A stretch of 64,000 bases of DNA. Origin: Phycicoccus avicenniae (GTDB lineage Bacteria > Actinomycetota > Actinomycetes > Actinomycetales > Dermatophilaceae). The stretch covers positions 248,001 to 312,000 of the forward strand of contig NZ_JAGSNF010000001.1 of assembly GCF_018139485.1 (NCBI RefSeq), written 5' to 3'. Below are positions 1 through 7,365 of this stretch, in pieces. Each line of letters starts with the position of its first letter. The stretch's first letter is position 1. The position numbers and the translations under genes were made by a program. The notes under the pieces are model-generated. The model saw only the letters and a program-made list of their open reading frames with translations. It was not told where the DNA came from and made no database searches.

Positions 1-495
1 TCCGGGCTCGCCGTGCGCGACGGCGAGGGCCCGCAGGGTGTCCCGGTCAACAAGAGCGCCGAGTCCGCGGGGGTCACCGAGACCGCCCGCGACCCGGGCT
101 TCCGGTTCGCCGTCGTGGGCGCGGACCGCACCGTCGAGCTGAGCCGGGCCGAGCTCGAGGCCATGCCGCAGACGAGCGCCACCCTGCCCATCGCGTGCGT
201 CGAGGGCTGGAGCGCCAGCGGGGAGTGGTCGGGCGTGCGCGTGCGCGACCTGCTCGACCTCGCCGGGGTGCCGGCGGGCACCGACGTCGCGGTCCAGAGC
301 CTCCAGCAGGGCGGGGTCTACACCCGCACGACCCTCCAGGGCAGCTTCGCCGACCATCCGGACACCCTCCTCGCGCTCCGGCTGAACGGCGAGGACCTCG
401 ACATCGACCACGGCTTCCCGTGCCGGGTCATCGCCCCGAACCGCCCGGGGGTCCTCCAGACCAAGTGGGTCCGCTCGATCGAGGTGCAGGCCTGA
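1..495 (+). CDS. Molybdopterin-dependent oxidoreductase, C-terminal part (5' end outside window)
   Basis: The reading frame is open from the first base and ends with TGA at 493-495, so only the C-terminal ~164 residues are seen; the GTG at 13 is an internal codon rather than a convincing start. The fragment resembles the sulfite-oxidase-like molybdopterin fold. A Cys in the context LPIACVEGWS is where this fold supplies its molybdenum thiolate ligand, and the WSGVRVRDLL and HGFPCRVIAPN segments are typical of the family. Many actinobacterial relatives carry an N-terminal membrane domain, which would lie upstream and cannot be checked here. The stop overlaps the ATG of the next gene, so the two are probably translated together. 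Substrate unknown. Confidence 0.8.
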   Translation, partial: SGLAVRDGEGPQGVPVNKSAESAGVTETARDPGFRFAVVGADRTVELSRAELEAMPQTSATLPIACVEGWSASGEWSGVRVRDLLDLAGVPAGTDVAVQSLQQGGVYTRTTLQGSFADHPDTLLALRLNGEDLDIDHGFPCRVIAPNRPGVLQTKWVRSIEVQA

Positions 496-941
496 TGGCC
501 GCGCGGCTCGCCCTCGGTGCGCTCGGCGTCCTCGCCGGCCTCTACGGCGCGGTGCGTCTGCTGCAGACCGGCACCGACAACGTGACCGCCGCCCTCTGGT
601 GGGTCGCGGGAGGCGTCGTCGTCCACGACGGTCTCCTCGCCCCGGTCGTCGTCGTCCTCACGGTGCTCGCGCTCCGGGTCCTGCCCGCGGCCGCCCGGCC
701 GTGGACCGCGGCGGCGGCGGTCGTCGTCGGGACCGTCACGGTGACGGCCATCCCGGTCCTCGGCCGGTTCGGCGCCCGCCCGGACAACCCGACACTCCTC
801 CCGAGGGACTACGTGCGCAACTGGCTGATCGTCGTCGCGCTCGTCGTCGTCGGCACGGCGCTGCTCGCGCTCGTGCGCACCGCGCGGGAGCGCAGGGTCA
901 GCCCGGGACCGAGTACTGGGCGTCCACCGCGAGGTCGGTGA
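495..941 (+). CDS. Small multi-spanning membrane protein of unknown function
   Basis: A 148-residue protein whose ATG (495-497) overlaps the TGA of the upstream molybdenum oxidoreductase by one base, implying translational coupling. About four hydrophobic stretches are visible (near residues 3-22, 32-58, 68-90 and 112-130), followed by a short Arg/Pro-rich tail. No catalytic motif is recognisable. Its position suggests a membrane partner of the oxidoreductase, for example an anchor or electron-transfer subunit, but it has no obvious heme-ligand pattern, so this is inference only. Its 3' end overlaps the 3' end of the convergent mshD gene by 44 bases. Confidence 0.65.
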   Translation: MAARLALGALGVLAGLYGAVRLLQTGTDNVTAALWWVAGGVVVHDGLLAPVVVVLTVLALRVLPAAARPWTAAAAVVVGTVTVTAIPVLGRFGARPDNPTLLPRDYVRNWLIVVALVVVGTALLALVRTARERRVSPGPSTGRPPRGR

Positions 942-1821
942 AGCCGATCCGCTCGTAGGTGCGGCGGGCGGCGACGTTGTCCCCGTCGACGTAGAGGCGG
1001 ACCTCGGCGAGCCGCTGCCGGGCGAGGTGGGCCAGGCCGAGCCCGGTGAGGGGTCCGCCGAGCCCCTGCCCCTGCTCCTCCGGGTCGACGCCGACCGCGT
1101 AGACCTCCCCGGAGCCCTGCCGGGTCCCGGTCATCCCGGGGGCGTGGCTCGCGAGGTCGTCCGGCTCGACCTTCGTCCAGTGGAAGGCGACGACGCGGCC
1201 GTCCCGCTCGAGCAGCAGCAGCCCGTCCGGGTCGAACCACGGCTGCTCCATCCGCTCGTGGAGGTCGGCGAGCCGCAGCCGTCCCTGCTCCGGGTGGCCG
1301 ACGAACGCGGCGGCGTTGAGCGCCACCCACGTCTCGTCGTCGCGGCCGGGGTGGAAGCCGCGGACGGTGTACCCGTCCGGCAGGTCCGGGTCGCGCTCGT
1401 CGGCGTCGCCGAGCCGGCGGGACATCTGGTGCAGGCTGCGGGTGCGCTCGAGCCCGGCGGCCCCGGCGAGCGCGCGGGCCGGGTCGAGGTCGCCGTGCGC
1501 CCAGACGCTGCGGGTGCCGTTGGCGAGCGCGGCGTCGAGCAGCGCCCGTCCGTGCCCGGCGCGCCGGTGGGCCGGGTCGACGACGAGCTCGGCGACGGCG
1601 TCGGCGGTCCCGGCCGACGACACCTGCGCGTAGCCGAGCAGACCCGCCTCGTCGTCGGTCCGCAGGAGGTGGACGACCCCCTCGCGGGCGGGCCCGAGCC
1701 CGAGGGCGAAGGCCTCGGACACGGCGCCGACGCCGTCCGCGGCCTCGGCCCGGTCCCAGAGCTCGCGGACCCGGGGGCCGAGCCCCTCGTCGACCCCGGT
1801 GAGCCGTTCCGTGCGTGCCAT
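898..1821 (-). CDS. mshD: Mycothiol synthase MshD (mycothiol acetyltransferase)
   Basis: A 307-residue protein with two tandem GNAT domains (about 1-140 and 150-307), the arrangement of MshD, which acetylates Cys-GlcN-Ins with acetyl-CoA in the last step of mycothiol synthesis. Acetyl-CoA loops are visible as RRAGHGRA (86-93) and EQGQGLG (249-255), and the C-terminal segment YVDGDNVAARRTYERIGF is typical. The ATG at 1821 overlaps the last base of the upstream glnR-like gene, so both are probably one transcript. The same glnR-mshD neighbourhood is known from Mycobacterium tuberculosis (Rv0818-Rv0819). Family assignment is firm; the pathway is completed by mshA at 13968. Confidence 0.93.
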   Translation of the reverse strand: MARTERLTGVDEGLGPRVRELWDRAEAADGVGAVSEAFALGLGPAREGVVHLLRTDDEAGLLGYAQVSSAGTADAVAELVVDPAHRRAGHGRALLDAALANGTRSVWAHGDLDPARALAGAAGLERTRSLHQMSRRLGDADERDPDLPDGYTVRGFHPGRDDETWVALNAAAFVGHPEQGRLRLADLHERMEQPWFDPDGLLLLERDGRVVAFHWTKVEPDDLASHAPGMTGTRQGSGEVYAVGVDPEEQGQGLGGPLTGLGLAHLARQRLAEVRLYVDGDNVAARRTYERIGFTDLAVDAQYSVPG

Positions 1822-2519
1822 CAGCCCTCGACCTCCTCGAGCTCGCCGGCGGCCTCCGGGACGAAGCGGTAGCCGACGTTGCGGACCGTCCCGATGAGCA
1901 GCTCGTGCTCGGTGCCGAGCTTCGCCCGCAGCCGCCGCACGTGGACGTCGACGGTGCGGGTACCGCCGAAGTAGTCGTAGCCCCAGACCTCCTGGAGCAG
2001 CTGGGAGCGGGTGAACACCCGCCCGGGGTGCTGCGCGAGGTACTTCAGCAGCTCGAACTCCTTGTACGTGAGGTCGAGCAGCCGTCCGCGCAGCCGTACC
2101 GAGTACGTCGCCTCGTCGATGACGAGCGCCCCGGCGGTGATGGGCCCGTTCTCGTCGAGCGCCCCCTCCTCGCGCCGACCGACCGCGAGCCGCAGCCGGG
2201 CCTCGACCTCGGCGGGACCGGCGGTGTCGAGGACGACGTCGTCGACCCCCCACTCCGCCGTGAGGCCGGCGAGCCCGCCCTCCGTCACGACGACGAGGAG
2301 CGGCGCGTCGACCCCGGTCGTCGTGAGGACCCGGCACAGCGACTTGGCCATCGCGAGCTCGCGGCGGGCGTCGACGAGGACGGCGTCGGCGTCCGGGCCG
2401 TCGACCAGCGCCGACGCCTCCGCCGGGAGGATGCGAACATGGTGCGAGAGGAGCCCGAGCGCCGGCAGGACCTCGGCACTGGGCGCCAAGGTGTTCGTCA
2501 GCAGCAGCAGGTGGGCCAT
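1821..2519 (-). CDS. glnR: GlnR-type OmpR-family regulator of nitrogen metabolism
   Basis: A 232-residue response-regulator-like protein: an atypical receiver domain at about 1-115 and an OmpR/PhoB winged helix at about 130-220 ([18 protein letters not shown], then [20 protein letters not shown]). The N-terminus [20 protein letters not shown] and the segment [19 protein letters not shown] closely resemble actinobacterial GlnR as I remember it. GlnR controls ammonium assimilation genes as an orphan regulator. Asp50 is kept, but the acidic pocket of a normal receiver is not, as in other GlnR proteins, and no kinase gene is adjacent. The ATG at 2519 lies 8 nt after a TATTCT -10 box. Shares one base with mshD downstream. 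Confidence 0.88.
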   Translation of the reverse strand: MAHLLLLTNTLAPSAEVLPALGLLSHHVRILPAEASALVDGPDADAVLVDARRELAMAKSLCRVLTTTGVDAPLLVVVTEGGLAGLTAEWGVDDVVLDTAGPAEVEARLRLAVGRREEGALDENGPITAGALVIDEATYSVRLRGRLLDLTYKEFELLKYLAQHPGRVFTRSQLLQEVWGYDYFGGTRTVDVHVRRLRAKLGTEHELLIGTVRNVGYRFVPEAAGELEEVEG

Positions 2520-2527
2520 CGCCCATC

Positions 2528-2533
2528 AGAATA
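2528..2533 (-). promoter_or_regulatory. -10 box of the glnR-mshD transcript
   Basis: Reads TATTCT on the minus strand, 8 nt before the glnR ATG, which predicts a leaderless or nearly leaderless mRNA. The divergent MoaD-like gene starts only 21 bases away, so the two promoters must be very close. Confidence 0.5.
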
Positions 2534-2540
2534 GGGCGTC

Positions 2541-2897
2541 ATGCAGGACCACTCCGCGACCACGGGCGATTCCGGGACGACCTCCGGCACCGCCGCCCCC
2601 ACCGGTGGCCCGACCGGTGCCGCCACCGGCGAGCCGGCCGGCGGCGCCGCCGCGAGCGGTGAGGTCACCGTGCGCTACTGGGCCGGCGCCCGGGCGGCGG
2701 CCGGGGTCGAGAGCGAGACCGTGCCCGGCCTCGCCACCGTCGGGGACCTCGCCGCGGCGCTCGGTGCGGCCCGGCCCGCCCTCGGCCCCGTGCTCGAGGT
2801 CGCCACCCTGCTGCTCGACGGGCGTGCCGCGACCCCCGAGCAGGACCTCCCGGCGGGCTCCGTCGTCGAGGTGCTCCCGCCCTTCGCCGGGGGGTGA
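2541..2897 (+). CDS. MoaD/ThiS family sulfur-carrier protein
   Basis: 118 residues: about 40 residues of low-complexity Gly/Thr/Ala/Pro, then a ubiquitin-like beta-grasp domain (EVTVRYWAGARAAAG ... VVEVLPPFAGG) ending in the Gly-Gly tail that becomes a thiocarboxylate in MoaD and ThiS. As a MoaD-type subunit it would donate sulfur for molybdopterin, consistent with two molybdenum oxidoreductases in this window (1-495 and 49429-50028). The disordered N-terminal extension is unusual, as MoaD proteins are normally about 80-90 residues; the true start could be a codon nearer residue 40, but the ATG at 2541 is the only good candidate seen. Divergent from glnR; the membrane protein at 2905 follows after 7 bases. 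Confidence 0.8.
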   Translation: MQDHSATTGDSGTTSGTAAPTGGPTGAATGEPAGGAAASGEVTVRYWAGARAAAGVESETVPGLATVGDLAAALGAARPALGPVLEVATLLLDGRAATPEQDLPAGSVVEVLPPFAGG

Positions 2898-2904
2898 TGG
2901 GAGG

Positions 2905-3759
2905 ATGCCGGACGTGGACGAGGTGACGACGGAGGCCGTCCCGGAGACCCGGGCCGCCCGCCGGGCGCGCCGCGAGGCGCTGCTGCGCAGCCCGCTCATG
3001 CCCGCGATGGCGACCGTGCCGCGGCCGGTCGTCGTCGCCGTCACCGTCGTGCTCTCCTTCCTCCTCGTCGCCGCGGTCCGCACCGACGCCGTCCTCGTCG
3101 CCGCCGGCCTCGCCTGGATGGGGCTGCTCCTCGCATGGGGCTGGCCCCGGCTGCTCGGCAGCTCGTCCCGGTTCGGCAGCACGCTCGCCGTGGCGGTGGG
3201 CGGCGTGCTGGCGCCCGTGGCGGCCGTCCTGCCCGACGGCCGGCCGACGCTGCGCTTCGTCCCCGTCGCGCTCGCGGTGGGGCTCGGCTTCATGTTCGGG
3301 CACCAGATCGCCCGGCGCGACGGCCGTCCCCGGCTCACCGAGTCCATCGGGGTCTCGTCCTTCGGGCTGGCGCTCGTCGCGCTCGGCACGACGTGGCTGC
3401 CCCTCCTCGAGACCGGGGCGGCCGCCGAGGTCGCCCTCGTGGGGTTCGTCGGCGTCGCCGTCGGGTCGCTCGCCGACCTCGCCGTCGGCGTGACCCGGCT
3501 GCGGCCCTGGCTGCTGCCGGTCGCGATGGTCCTCGGCGGGTCCGGGGCGCTCGTCGCGGCGTCGGTCGTCGGTGGGCCGCCGCCCGCCGTCGCGGCGCTC
3601 ACCGGGCTCCTCGTCGCCGCCGTGTCGCACGCGCTGCGCCGGGTGCTGTCGGTGCTGCCGCCACTCACCGCGATCCGGTGCCAGGTCGCCGCGGCGGCCG
3701 CCGGCGTGCTCCTGCCGGGCGTCGTGGCCTACGGCGTCGGCCTCGTCCTCGTCGGCTGA
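2905..3759 (+). CDS. Conserved multi-spanning membrane protein
   Basis: 284 residues. A charged N-terminal ~30 residues ([20 protein letters not shown]) precedes about eight hydrophobic segments with short loops, e.g. VVVAVTVVLSFLLVAAV near 43-59 and a C-terminal VAYGVGLVLVG. No enzymatic or transport motif is recognised. It follows the MoaD-like gene by 7 bases, so it is probably cotranscribed. ATG at 2905 is preceded by GGGAGG, a plausible ribosome-binding site. Function unknown. Confidence 0.7.
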   Translation: MPDVDEVTTEAVPETRAARRARREALLRSPLMPAMATVPRPVVVAVTVVLSFLLVAAVRTDAVLVAAGLAWMGLLLAWGWPRLLGSSSRFGSTLAVAVGGVLAPVAAVLPDGRPTLRFVPVALAVGLGFMFGHQIARRDGRPRLTESIGVSSFGLALVALGTTWLPLLETGAAAEVALVGFVGVAVGSLADLAVGVTRLRPWLLPVAMVLGGSGALVAASVVGGPPPAVAALTGLLVAAVSHALRRVLSVLPPLTAIRCQVAAAAAGVLLPGVVAYGVGLVLVG

Positions 3760-3779
3760 ACGGGGATGACGGTCGCCGG

Positions 3780-4154
3780 TCAGTAGACGAGCGAGCGGGC
3801 GCCGGGCGCCATGACCTCCTCGACGAACGCCGCCGCCCCACGGACCTGCGCCCCCGGCACGAGGTCGTCGGCGGACAGCTCACGCCGCGCCGCGCACTGT
3901 CCGCACACCGTGACCCGGCCCCCCTCGAGCAGCGCGTCCCGCAGGTCGGCGAACGGGCTCGCGTGCGGCAGCTCGACCGCCTCTGCCCGCCCCGGCACCG
4001 CCATCCACGCCGCGTCACCGGTGAGCCACAGGCTCACCTCGACGCCCGAGGCGAGCGCGGTCGCCGCGACGGTGAGCCCCTGGTTGAGGCGCTCGAGGGC
4101 CTCGGTGCCGCACGTGACCTTGACGACGAGGGTGGGCGTGGCGGAGGAGTCCAT
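3780..4154 (-). CDS. DsrE family protein
   Basis: 124 residues with the DsrE/YchN-like layout: LVVKVTCGTEALERLNQGLTVAA at the N-terminus, ASGVEVSLWLTGDAAW in the middle and a C-terminal CGQC pair (84-87). DsrE-like proteins form small oligomers in sulfur relay or redox chemistry; the CxxC suggests thiol chemistry, although the partner is unknown. It is transcribed away from the nitrobindin gene, with only 12 bases between the two start codons and promoters that interlock (see 4154-4167). I moved the start down from a much longer open frame because the ATG at 4154 sits 7 nt after a TAGGGT -10 box. Confidence 0.8.
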   Translation of the reverse strand: MDSSATPTLVVKVTCGTEALERLNQGLTVAATALASGVEVSLWLTGDAAWMAVPGRAEAVELPHASPFADLRDALLEGGRVTVCGQCAARRELSADDLVPGAQVRGAAAFVEEVMAPGARSLVY

Positions 4155-4167
4155 ACACTCGACCCTA
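4154..4167. promoter_or_regulatory. Interlocked divergent -10 boxes of the DsrE and nitrobindin genes
   Basis: On the plus strand TACACT (4154-4159) is followed by 7 nt and the nitrobindin ATG at 4167. On the minus strand TAGGGT (4167-4162) is followed by 7 nt and the DsrE ATG at 4154. Each -10 box therefore touches the start codon of the opposite gene and both mRNAs would be leaderless. Confidence 0.6.
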
Positions 4168-4676
4168 TGGTCTTCCAGCTCGACACCACCCTCCACGAGG
4201 ATCTCGCCCCGCTCGCCTGGCTCGTCGGCTCCTGGGCCGGCGTCGGCCTCGTCGGCTACCCGACGATCGAGTCCCAGCGCTTCGGCCAGGAGGTCGTCGT
4301 GAGCCACGACGGCCGCCGTTTCCTGCGCTGGGAGTCGCGGACGTGGGCCCTCGACGAGGACGGCAACCAGGTGCGGCCGCTCGCGACCGAGCTCGGGTTC
4401 TGGCGTCCGGTCACCCCGGCCGAGGACGGCACGAACGTCGAGCTCCTGCTCGCCCACCCGACGGGCTTCGTCGAGATGTACGCCGGGAAGGCCGAGCCGG
4501 CGAAGGTCGAGCTGCGCACCGACGGGGTGATGCGCAGCCCCGAGGCCAAGGAGTACGCCGCCGCGCAGCGCCTCTACGGCTACGTCGAGTCCAAGCTCAT
4601 GTGGGTCATGGACATGGCGGCGATGGGGCAGGAGATGCAGTCGCACATCTCCGCCGAGCTCACGCGCACCTCCTGA
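4167..4676 (+). CDS. Nitrobindin family heme-binding beta-barrel protein (FABP-like, DUF1794)
   Basis: 169 residues, normal for the family. The diagnostic N-terminal motif is seen as GSWAGVGLVGYPTI (21-34), and a C-terminal His160 in MQSHISAEL is at the place of the proximal heme ligand of nitrobindins. Nitrobindins bind ferric heme and handle nitric oxide or peroxynitrite; that role is known for the family and inferred here. The gene is followed by a strong bidirectional hairpin terminator and by the convergent LCP gene. The start is fixed by the leaderless promoter TACACT-7 nt-ATG. Confidence 0.88.
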   Translation: MVFQLDTTLHEDLAPLAWLVGSWAGVGLVGYPTIESQRFGQEVVVSHDGRRFLRWESRTWALDEDGNQVRPLATELGFWRPVTPAEDGTNVELLLAHPTGFVEMYAGKAEPAKVELRTDGVMRSPEAKEYAAAQRLYGYVESKLMWVMDMAAMGQEMQSHISAELTRTS

Positions 4677-4707
4677 CGACACCGTCCGGGCCACGCCCCC
4701 GGACGCC

Positions 4708-4744
4708 ACGAGGCCCCGGCCACCCGCGGTGACCGGGGCCTCGT
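4708..4744. terminator. Bidirectional hairpin terminator
   Basis: A perfect 12-bp inverted repeat (ACGAGGCCCCGG / CCGGGGCCTCGT) with a 13-nt loop lies between the convergent nitrobindin and LCP genes. There is no U-tract, as is usual in GC-rich actinobacteria. Confidence 0.75.
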
Positions 4745-4751
4745 CGCCGGG

Positions 4752-5804
4752 TCAGGGGGTGACGAACACGTCGAGGTACTCGTCCATCGTGTCGGTGCGC
4801 AGGGCCTCGCCGAGCGACTCCATGCCCGCCTCGTCGACGACGTCGATCGACCCGGCGACCGGGTCCATCGCGAAGCCCGAGTACGGCGCGGTGGCGAAGA
4901 CGACGTCGCCGCTGCGGATGCCCCGTAGCTCGAGGGCGTAGTCGCGCATGTCGCCGGCCGTGAGGTTCTGGTCGACGACGAGGTTCTCGGTCGCGGCGTC
5001 GGTGAAGCGGGCGACCTTCACGGGGTTCGTGATGGTGTCGCGGCTCGTCGCCTCGAGGAGCAGGGCCTTGATGACGGCGAGCTGGCGGCGGCCGCGGGAG
5101 ATGTCGCCCTCGCTCAGCTCGTAGCGCTCGCGGACGAAGGCGAGCGCCTGCTCGCCGTCGAGCTCGTTCCAGCCCTCGACGATCGCGGCGCCGCCGTTGC
5201 CGCCGGCGCTGTTGCCCTCCTCGGCGTACACCCGGACACCGCCGACGGCGTCGGTCATCCGCTTGAAGCCCTCGAAGTCGGTGCGGGCGACGTGGTCGAT
5301 CCGCACCCCGAGCAGGTTCTGCATCGTCTCGACGAGCAGGGGCGCCCCGCCGAAGGCGTAGGCGGCGTTGATCTTGTTCTTGCCGTGGCCCGGGATGCTC
5401 ACGTAGAGGTCGCGCGGGAAGTGGATCATCTGGACCGACTCGGGGTCCTCGGGGATGTGCACGAGGACGATGACGTCGGATCGGCCGCGGTCCGACCCGC
5501 GGGTGTCGCTGCCGAGGACGAGGAAGTTCGTCCCGGTGCCGGTCTCCGGGACCTCCACCTCGGTGCCGTCCTCCTTGACGATCGGCGCCGGCTCCGGCAG
5601 GAGCTCCTCCTGGGAGACGTTGTTCGAGACGGTGAACCCGAGGAAGCCGATGTAGCCGACGACGGCCGCGAGGACCAGGGCGACCACCGAGAGGATCACG
5701 ACGAGGACGCGGCGACGGCGGCGTCGGCCCGGTCGGGGGCCGTCGTGGTCGGAGTCGTCGTCCCCCGAGCCCACGCCGTCGAGGAGGTCGTGGTGTTGTG
5801 TCAC
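4752..5804 (-). CDS. LytR-CpsA-Psr (LCP) family cell-wall ligase
   Basis: 350 residues. A cytoplasmic N-terminus with a GRRRRRR stretch leads into one membrane helix (about 33-56), and the LCP domain faces outside: FLVLGSDTRG (Asp100, Arg102), GRSDVIVLVH (108-117) and HFPRDLYV (Arg131, Asp132) carry the polyprenyl-phosphate and metal-binding residues of the family. LCP enzymes attach glycopolymers such as teichoic acids or arabinogalactan to peptidoglycan. A longer open frame starts at 5858, but GTG 5804 lies exactly 6 nt after TACACT, so I take the shorter form. Divergent from fur. Confidence 0.87.
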   Translation of the reverse strand: MTQHHDLLDGVGSGDDDSDHDGPRPGRRRRRRVLVVILSVVALVLAAVVGYIGFLGFTVSNNVSQEELLPEPAPIVKEDGTEVEVPETGTGTNFLVLGSDTRGSDRGRSDVIVLVHIPEDPESVQMIHFPRDLYVSIPGHGKNKINAAYAFGGAPLLVETMQNLLGVRIDHVARTDFEGFKRMTDAVGGVRVYAEEGNSAGGNGGAAIVEGWNELDGEQALAFVRERYELSEGDISRGRRQLAVIKALLLEATSRDTITNPVKVARFTDAATENLVVDQNLTAGDMRDYALELRGIRSGDVVFATAPYSGFAMDPVAGSIDVVDEAGMESLGEALRTDTMDEYLDVFVTP

Positions 5805-5810
5805 GCGCAC

Positions 5811-5816
5811 AGTGTA
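5811..5816 (-). promoter_or_regulatory. -10 box of the LCP gene
   Basis: TACACT on the minus strand, 6 nt before GTG at 5804. It lies inside the longer open frame and so argues against any upstream start. Confidence 0.55.
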
Positions 5817-5857
5817 AGGACCGCCTCCCCGTTCGTGAGGCAGGACGCCTGAGCGCA

Positions 5858-5863
5858 TACTGT
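5858..5863 (+). promoter_or_regulatory. -10 box of the Fur-family gene
   Basis: TACTGT followed by 6 nt (GGGGTG) and the ATG at 5870, a leaderless arrangement that fixes the start and rejects the 24-codon upstream extension. Confidence 0.5.
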
Positions 5864-5869
5864 GGGGTG

Positions 5870-6289
5870 ATGAGCGACCTCGGCGCCCGGCTGCGCGCCC
5901 GCGGCAAGCGGCTCACGTCGCAGCGTGAGCGGGTGCTCGCCGCGGTCGGCCGTCTCGGGCACGGGACGCCGGACGAGATCGCCGACGCCGTCGGCTCCGA
6001 CGGGGGCGGCGCGCTGCCGGTCTCGACGGTGTACCGCTCGCTCGACGCGCTCTCCGAGCTCGGTCTCGTGGGGCACACGCACGTCGACCACCGGGCGCCG
6101 AGCTACCACCTCGCCGACCACGCCACCCACGTCCACGTCGTGTGCCGGGGGTGTGGCTGGGTCGGCGAGGTCCCCCTCAGCGCGGCCGACGAGCTCGTCG
6201 CCCGCATCGACGACCGCCTCGGCTTCGCCGCCGACGCCGGGCACGCCGCCGTCCACGGACTGTGCCGAACCTGCCGGGAGGACCCGTGA
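5870..6289 (+). CDS. Fur family metal-responsive transcriptional regulator
   Basis: 139 residues, normal for Fur. The winged helix includes KRLTSQRERVLAAV and the recognition helix PVSTVYRSLDALSELGLV. The metal sites are complete: His-rich ADHATHVHVVC (82-92), a first CxxC (Cys92, Cys95) and a second CxxC (Cys132, Cys135) that bind structural zinc in Fur/Zur/PerR proteins. Which metal or signal it senses cannot be read from sequence; Zur or PerR-like roles are both possible. Its TGA overlaps the GTG of ygfZ, an iron-sulfur-related gene, which suggests a link to iron or redox but does not prove it. Confidence 0.87.
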   Translation: MSDLGARLRARGKRLTSQRERVLAAVGRLGHGTPDEIADAVGSDGGGALPVSTVYRSLDALSELGLVGHTHVDHRAPSYHLADHATHVHVVCRGCGWVGEVPLSAADELVARIDDRLGFAADAGHAAVHGLCRTCREDP

Positions 6290-7314
6290 CCACATCCCTC
6301 ACCACCCCCAGCCCGCTGCTGCGCCGACACGGCGCCGTCGAGGAGGAGGGCCCCGACGCCGGCGTCGCCGCGCACTACGGCGACCCGATGCGCGAGCAGC
6401 GCCTGCTCGCCGAGGGCCTGGCCGTCGTCGACCTCAGCCACCGGGGGGTCGTCACCGTCTCCGGGCCGGACCGGTTGTCCTGGCTGCACTCGATGACGAC
6501 CCAGGACCTCACCGGCCTGCGACCGCGGCAGTCGGTCGAGACCCTCGTCCTCACCCCGAAGGGCCACGTCGAGCACGCCGTCCACCTCGTCGACGACGGT
6601 GAGGTCGCGTGGCTCACGACCGAGCCCGGCGGGGCCCCGGCCCTCGCGGCGTGGCTGGACTCGATGCGGTTCATGCTGCGGGTCGAGGTCGCCGACGTCA
6701 CCGACGGGTGGGCCGTCCTCGGCGAGCCGCTCGGTGGCGAGTCCGCCGACGGTGAGCCGCTCGCGTGGGTCGACCCCTGGCCCGGTCCGGTCGGCGACAC
6801 CGCCGTCTACGGGCCGCTCGAGGGGCACCCCGCTGCGGGCCGCGCCTGGCGCGAGCTCATCGTGCCGCGGGGCGACCTCGAGTCGGCGGTCGGCGACCGC
6901 CCGGTCGCCGGGTCGTGGGCCGCCGAGGCCCTCCGGGTACTCGCCTGGCGCCCGCGGCTGGGCCTCGAGACCGACCACCGGACGATCCCGCACGAGGTCG
7001 ACTGGCTGCGCAGCGCCGTCCACCTGCACAAGGGGTGCTACCGGGGCCAGGAGACCGTCGCCCGGGTCCACAACCTCGGGCGCCCGCCGCGGCGGATCGT
7101 CTTCCTCCACCTCGACGGGTCCGGGCACGTCCTGCCGGACGCCGGCGCCCCCGTCCTCGCGGGGGAGCGCGAGGTCGGCCGCCTGACGTCGGTCGCCCGG
7201 CACTTCGAGGACGGTCCGGTCGCGCTCGCGGTCGTCAAGCGCAACGTCCCCACGGACGCCGATCTTCTCGTCGGCGGGGTCGCGGCCGCGCAGACCGTCG
7301 TCGTCGAGGGCTGA
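6286..7314 (+). CDS. ygfZ: Folate-binding YgfZ-like protein, iron-sulfur cluster repair
   Basis: 342 residues related to the glycine-cleavage T protein (GcvT). The YgfZ signature KGCYxGQE is present at 249-256, with the conserved Cys251 needed in YgfZ proteins that help maintain certain Fe-S enzymes using tetrahydrofolate. It begins with GTG overlapping the fur stop (GTGA), giving a clear two-gene operon. An 11-bp hairpin with a 3-nt loop begins inside its stop region (7313-7337) and probably ends the transcript. Confidence 0.87.
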   Translation: MTTSLTTPSPLLRRHGAVEEEGPDAGVAAHYGDPMREQRLLAEGLAVVDLSHRGVVTVSGPDRLSWLHSMTTQDLTGLRPRQSVETLVLTPKGHVEHAVHLVDDGEVAWLTTEPGGAPALAAWLDSMRFMLRVEVADVTDGWAVLGEPLGGESADGEPLAWVDPWPGPVGDTAVYGPLEGHPAAGRAWRELIVPRGDLESAVGDRPVAGSWAAEALRVLAWRPRLGLETDHRTIPHEVDWLRSAVHLHKGCYRGQETVARVHNLGRPPRRIVFLHLDGSGHVLPDAGAPVLAGEREVGRLTSVARHFEDGPVALAVVKRNVPTDADLLVGGVAAAQTVVVEG

Positions 7315-7337
7315 GCGCCGGAGATCCTCCGGCGCTC
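7313..7337 (+). terminator. Hairpin terminator of the fur-ygfZ operon
   Basis: GAGCGCCGGAG / CTCCGGCGCTC, a perfect 11-bp stem with a 3-nt loop (ATC). It starts at the final TGA of ygfZ. Confidence 0.7.
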
Positions 7338-7365
7338 CGCGGGTGCCGGCTGCCATGATGGCGGC

